Assembly (NCBI RefSeq): GCF_024508295.1
Contig: NZ_CP101990.1
Coordinates: forward strand, 1 to 64,000
DNA from: Aeromicrobium duanguangcaii
Lineage (GTDB): Bacteria; Actinomycetota; Actinomycetes; Propionibacteriales; Nocardioidaceae
Direction of reading: 5' to 3'
DNA: 64,000 nucleotides
Shown: positions 63,389 to 64,000 of the stretch, piece after piece
Layout: each line of letters opens with the position of its first letter
Position numbering within the stretch: position 1 is the stretch's first letter
Notes under the pieces: model-generated
What the model was told of the DNA's origin: nothing
Databases searched by the model: none
The model's input: the letters and a program-made list of their open reading frames with translations, nothing else
Position numbers and translations under genes: made by a program

Positions 63389-64000
63389 CATGGCCGAACC
63401 CCATGTCGTCACCGAGATCGAAGGGCCCATCGCCCGCGTCTGGCTGAACCGCCCCGACAAGTTGAACGGCATCACGTTCGACGTGCTCGACGGGCTGATG
63501 GAGGCGGCGGACCGGATCGAGGCCGATCCCAACGTTCGCGTGGTCCTGCTCGAGGGTCGCGGACCGTCGTTCTGCGCCGGTCTGGACTTCGGCTCGGTGA
63601 TGGGCGACAAGAAGCGCGTCACGCGTTACTTCCTGCCGAACCCGTTCAAGGGGACGAACCGGTTCCAGGAGCCCCTGTGGGCCTGGCGCCGGCTCTCGGT
63701 GCCCGTCATCGCCGTGACCCGTGGGCACGTGTTCGGCGGCGGCATCCAGCTCGCGCTGGCCGCGGACTTCCGCTTCACCTCGCCGGACTGCCAGTGGTCG
63801 ATCCTCGAGGCCAAGTGGGGCCTGGTTCCCGACATGAGCGGCACCGTCGCACTGTCGGAGCTGGTCGGCGCCGACCTGGCCAAGCGCCTCGTGATGACCG
63901 GTGAGATCTTCTCCGGCGAGAAGGCCGCCGAGTACGGCCTCGCCTCCGGGGTCGCCGAGGACCCGCTCAAGCCGGCTCTCGAGCTGGTCGACCAGATCCT
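63389..64000 (+). CDS. Enoyl-CoA hydratase/isomerase (crotonase) family, cut by window edge
   Basis: The first 204 codons of a crotonase gene run off the right edge. The oxyanion-hole motifs are intact: SFCAGLDFGSVMG (about residue 62) and GHVFGGGIQLALAADFRF (about residue 113). The position equivalent to the second catalytic Glu reads LVPDMSGT, with Asp, as in dienoyl-CoA isomerase-like or other non-hydratase members. The ATG lies 3 bases after the CarH-like stop, so the two may share a transcript. Fatty acid or aromatic acid degradation is likely; substrate is unknown. Confidence 0.85.

Overview
This is a 64 kb, high-G+C (about two thirds by eye) actinobacterial chromosome segment centred on the replication origin. 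The gene order dnaA - oriC - dnaN - gnd - recF - DUF721/dciA - (accessory insert) - gyrB - gyrA - DUF3566 gene - tRNA-Ile - DLW-39 peptide - tRNA-Ala, followed further on by crgA - DUF881 - pknB - pbpA - rodA - pstP - fhaB - fhaA - tRNA-Leu, is typical of Actinomycetota. gnd between dnaN and recF, a C50 carotenoid operon and F420/WhiB/CrgA families suggest a Nocardioidaceae-like organism (for example Aeromicrobium or Nocardioides). The genus is inferred and not shown by the sequence.

Layout. 1-5.8 kb: DnaA-box region, dnaA, oriC, dnaN, gnd, recF and dciA. 5.8-6.8 kb: a short palindromic repeat and a PAP2 membrane phosphatase. 6.8-15.7 kb: a carbohydrate-use island in two divergent operons. 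One holds a CUT2-type sugar ABC transporter; the other holds a DeoR-type regulator, a 2-hydroxyacid dehydrogenase, two different FGGY kinases and a histidine phosphatase. Palindromes, including a perfect CRP/GlxR-type site, lie between and within them. 15.8-21.8 kb: gyrBA, DUF3566, two tRNAs and a 37-aa DLW-39-like peptide. 21.9-25.1 kb: small hypothetical and membrane genes, a DnaA-box cluster and a glycosyltransferase. 25.1-31.4 kb: a seven-gene translationally coupled operon idi-crtE-crtB-crtI-crtYe-crtYf-crtEb for a cyclic C50 carotenoid, with a divergent MarR-family gene in the position of CrtR.

31.4-41.3 kb: an F420-type oxidoreductase, a YtxH-like protein, an MpaB-type (DUF2236) oxygenase, a universal stress protein, a DevS/DevR-like two-component pair with a secreted collagen-like gene lodged between kinase and regulator, a large secreted GH3 beta-glucosidase with a PA14 insert, and a VOC protein. 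41.3-46.8 kb: a peptide-type ABC transporter in which one permease and both ATPases are fused into one 891-aa protein. 46.9-53.5 kb: glyA, SURF1, DUF3817, a small HTH/membrane-protein operon with palindromic operators, a crotonase with a coupled 35-aa peptide, a cyclophilin, a rhomboid protease with a zinc-binding N-terminus, crgA and DUF881. 53.5-60.7 kb: the cell-wall growth and signalling operon (kinase, PBP, SEDS, phosphatase, two FHA proteins). 60.9-64 kb: tRNA-Leu, a VanX-like dipeptidase, DUF4235, a WhiB protein, a MerR/B12-binding CarH-like regulator, and a crotonase cut by the right edge.

Main points for follow-up: the dehydrogenase/two-kinase/phosphatase sugar island; a GyrB with Asn where quinolone-sensitive enzymes have Asp; DnaA-box clusters about 22 and 51 kb from oriC; a CarH-like photoreceptor candidate on the same segment as carotenoid genes; the collagen-like gene inside a two-component locus; a large imperfect inverted repeat near 50.0 kb; and several putative leaderless starts (gyrB, merR). 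No insertion sequence, prophage, CRISPR array or rRNA gene was seen.
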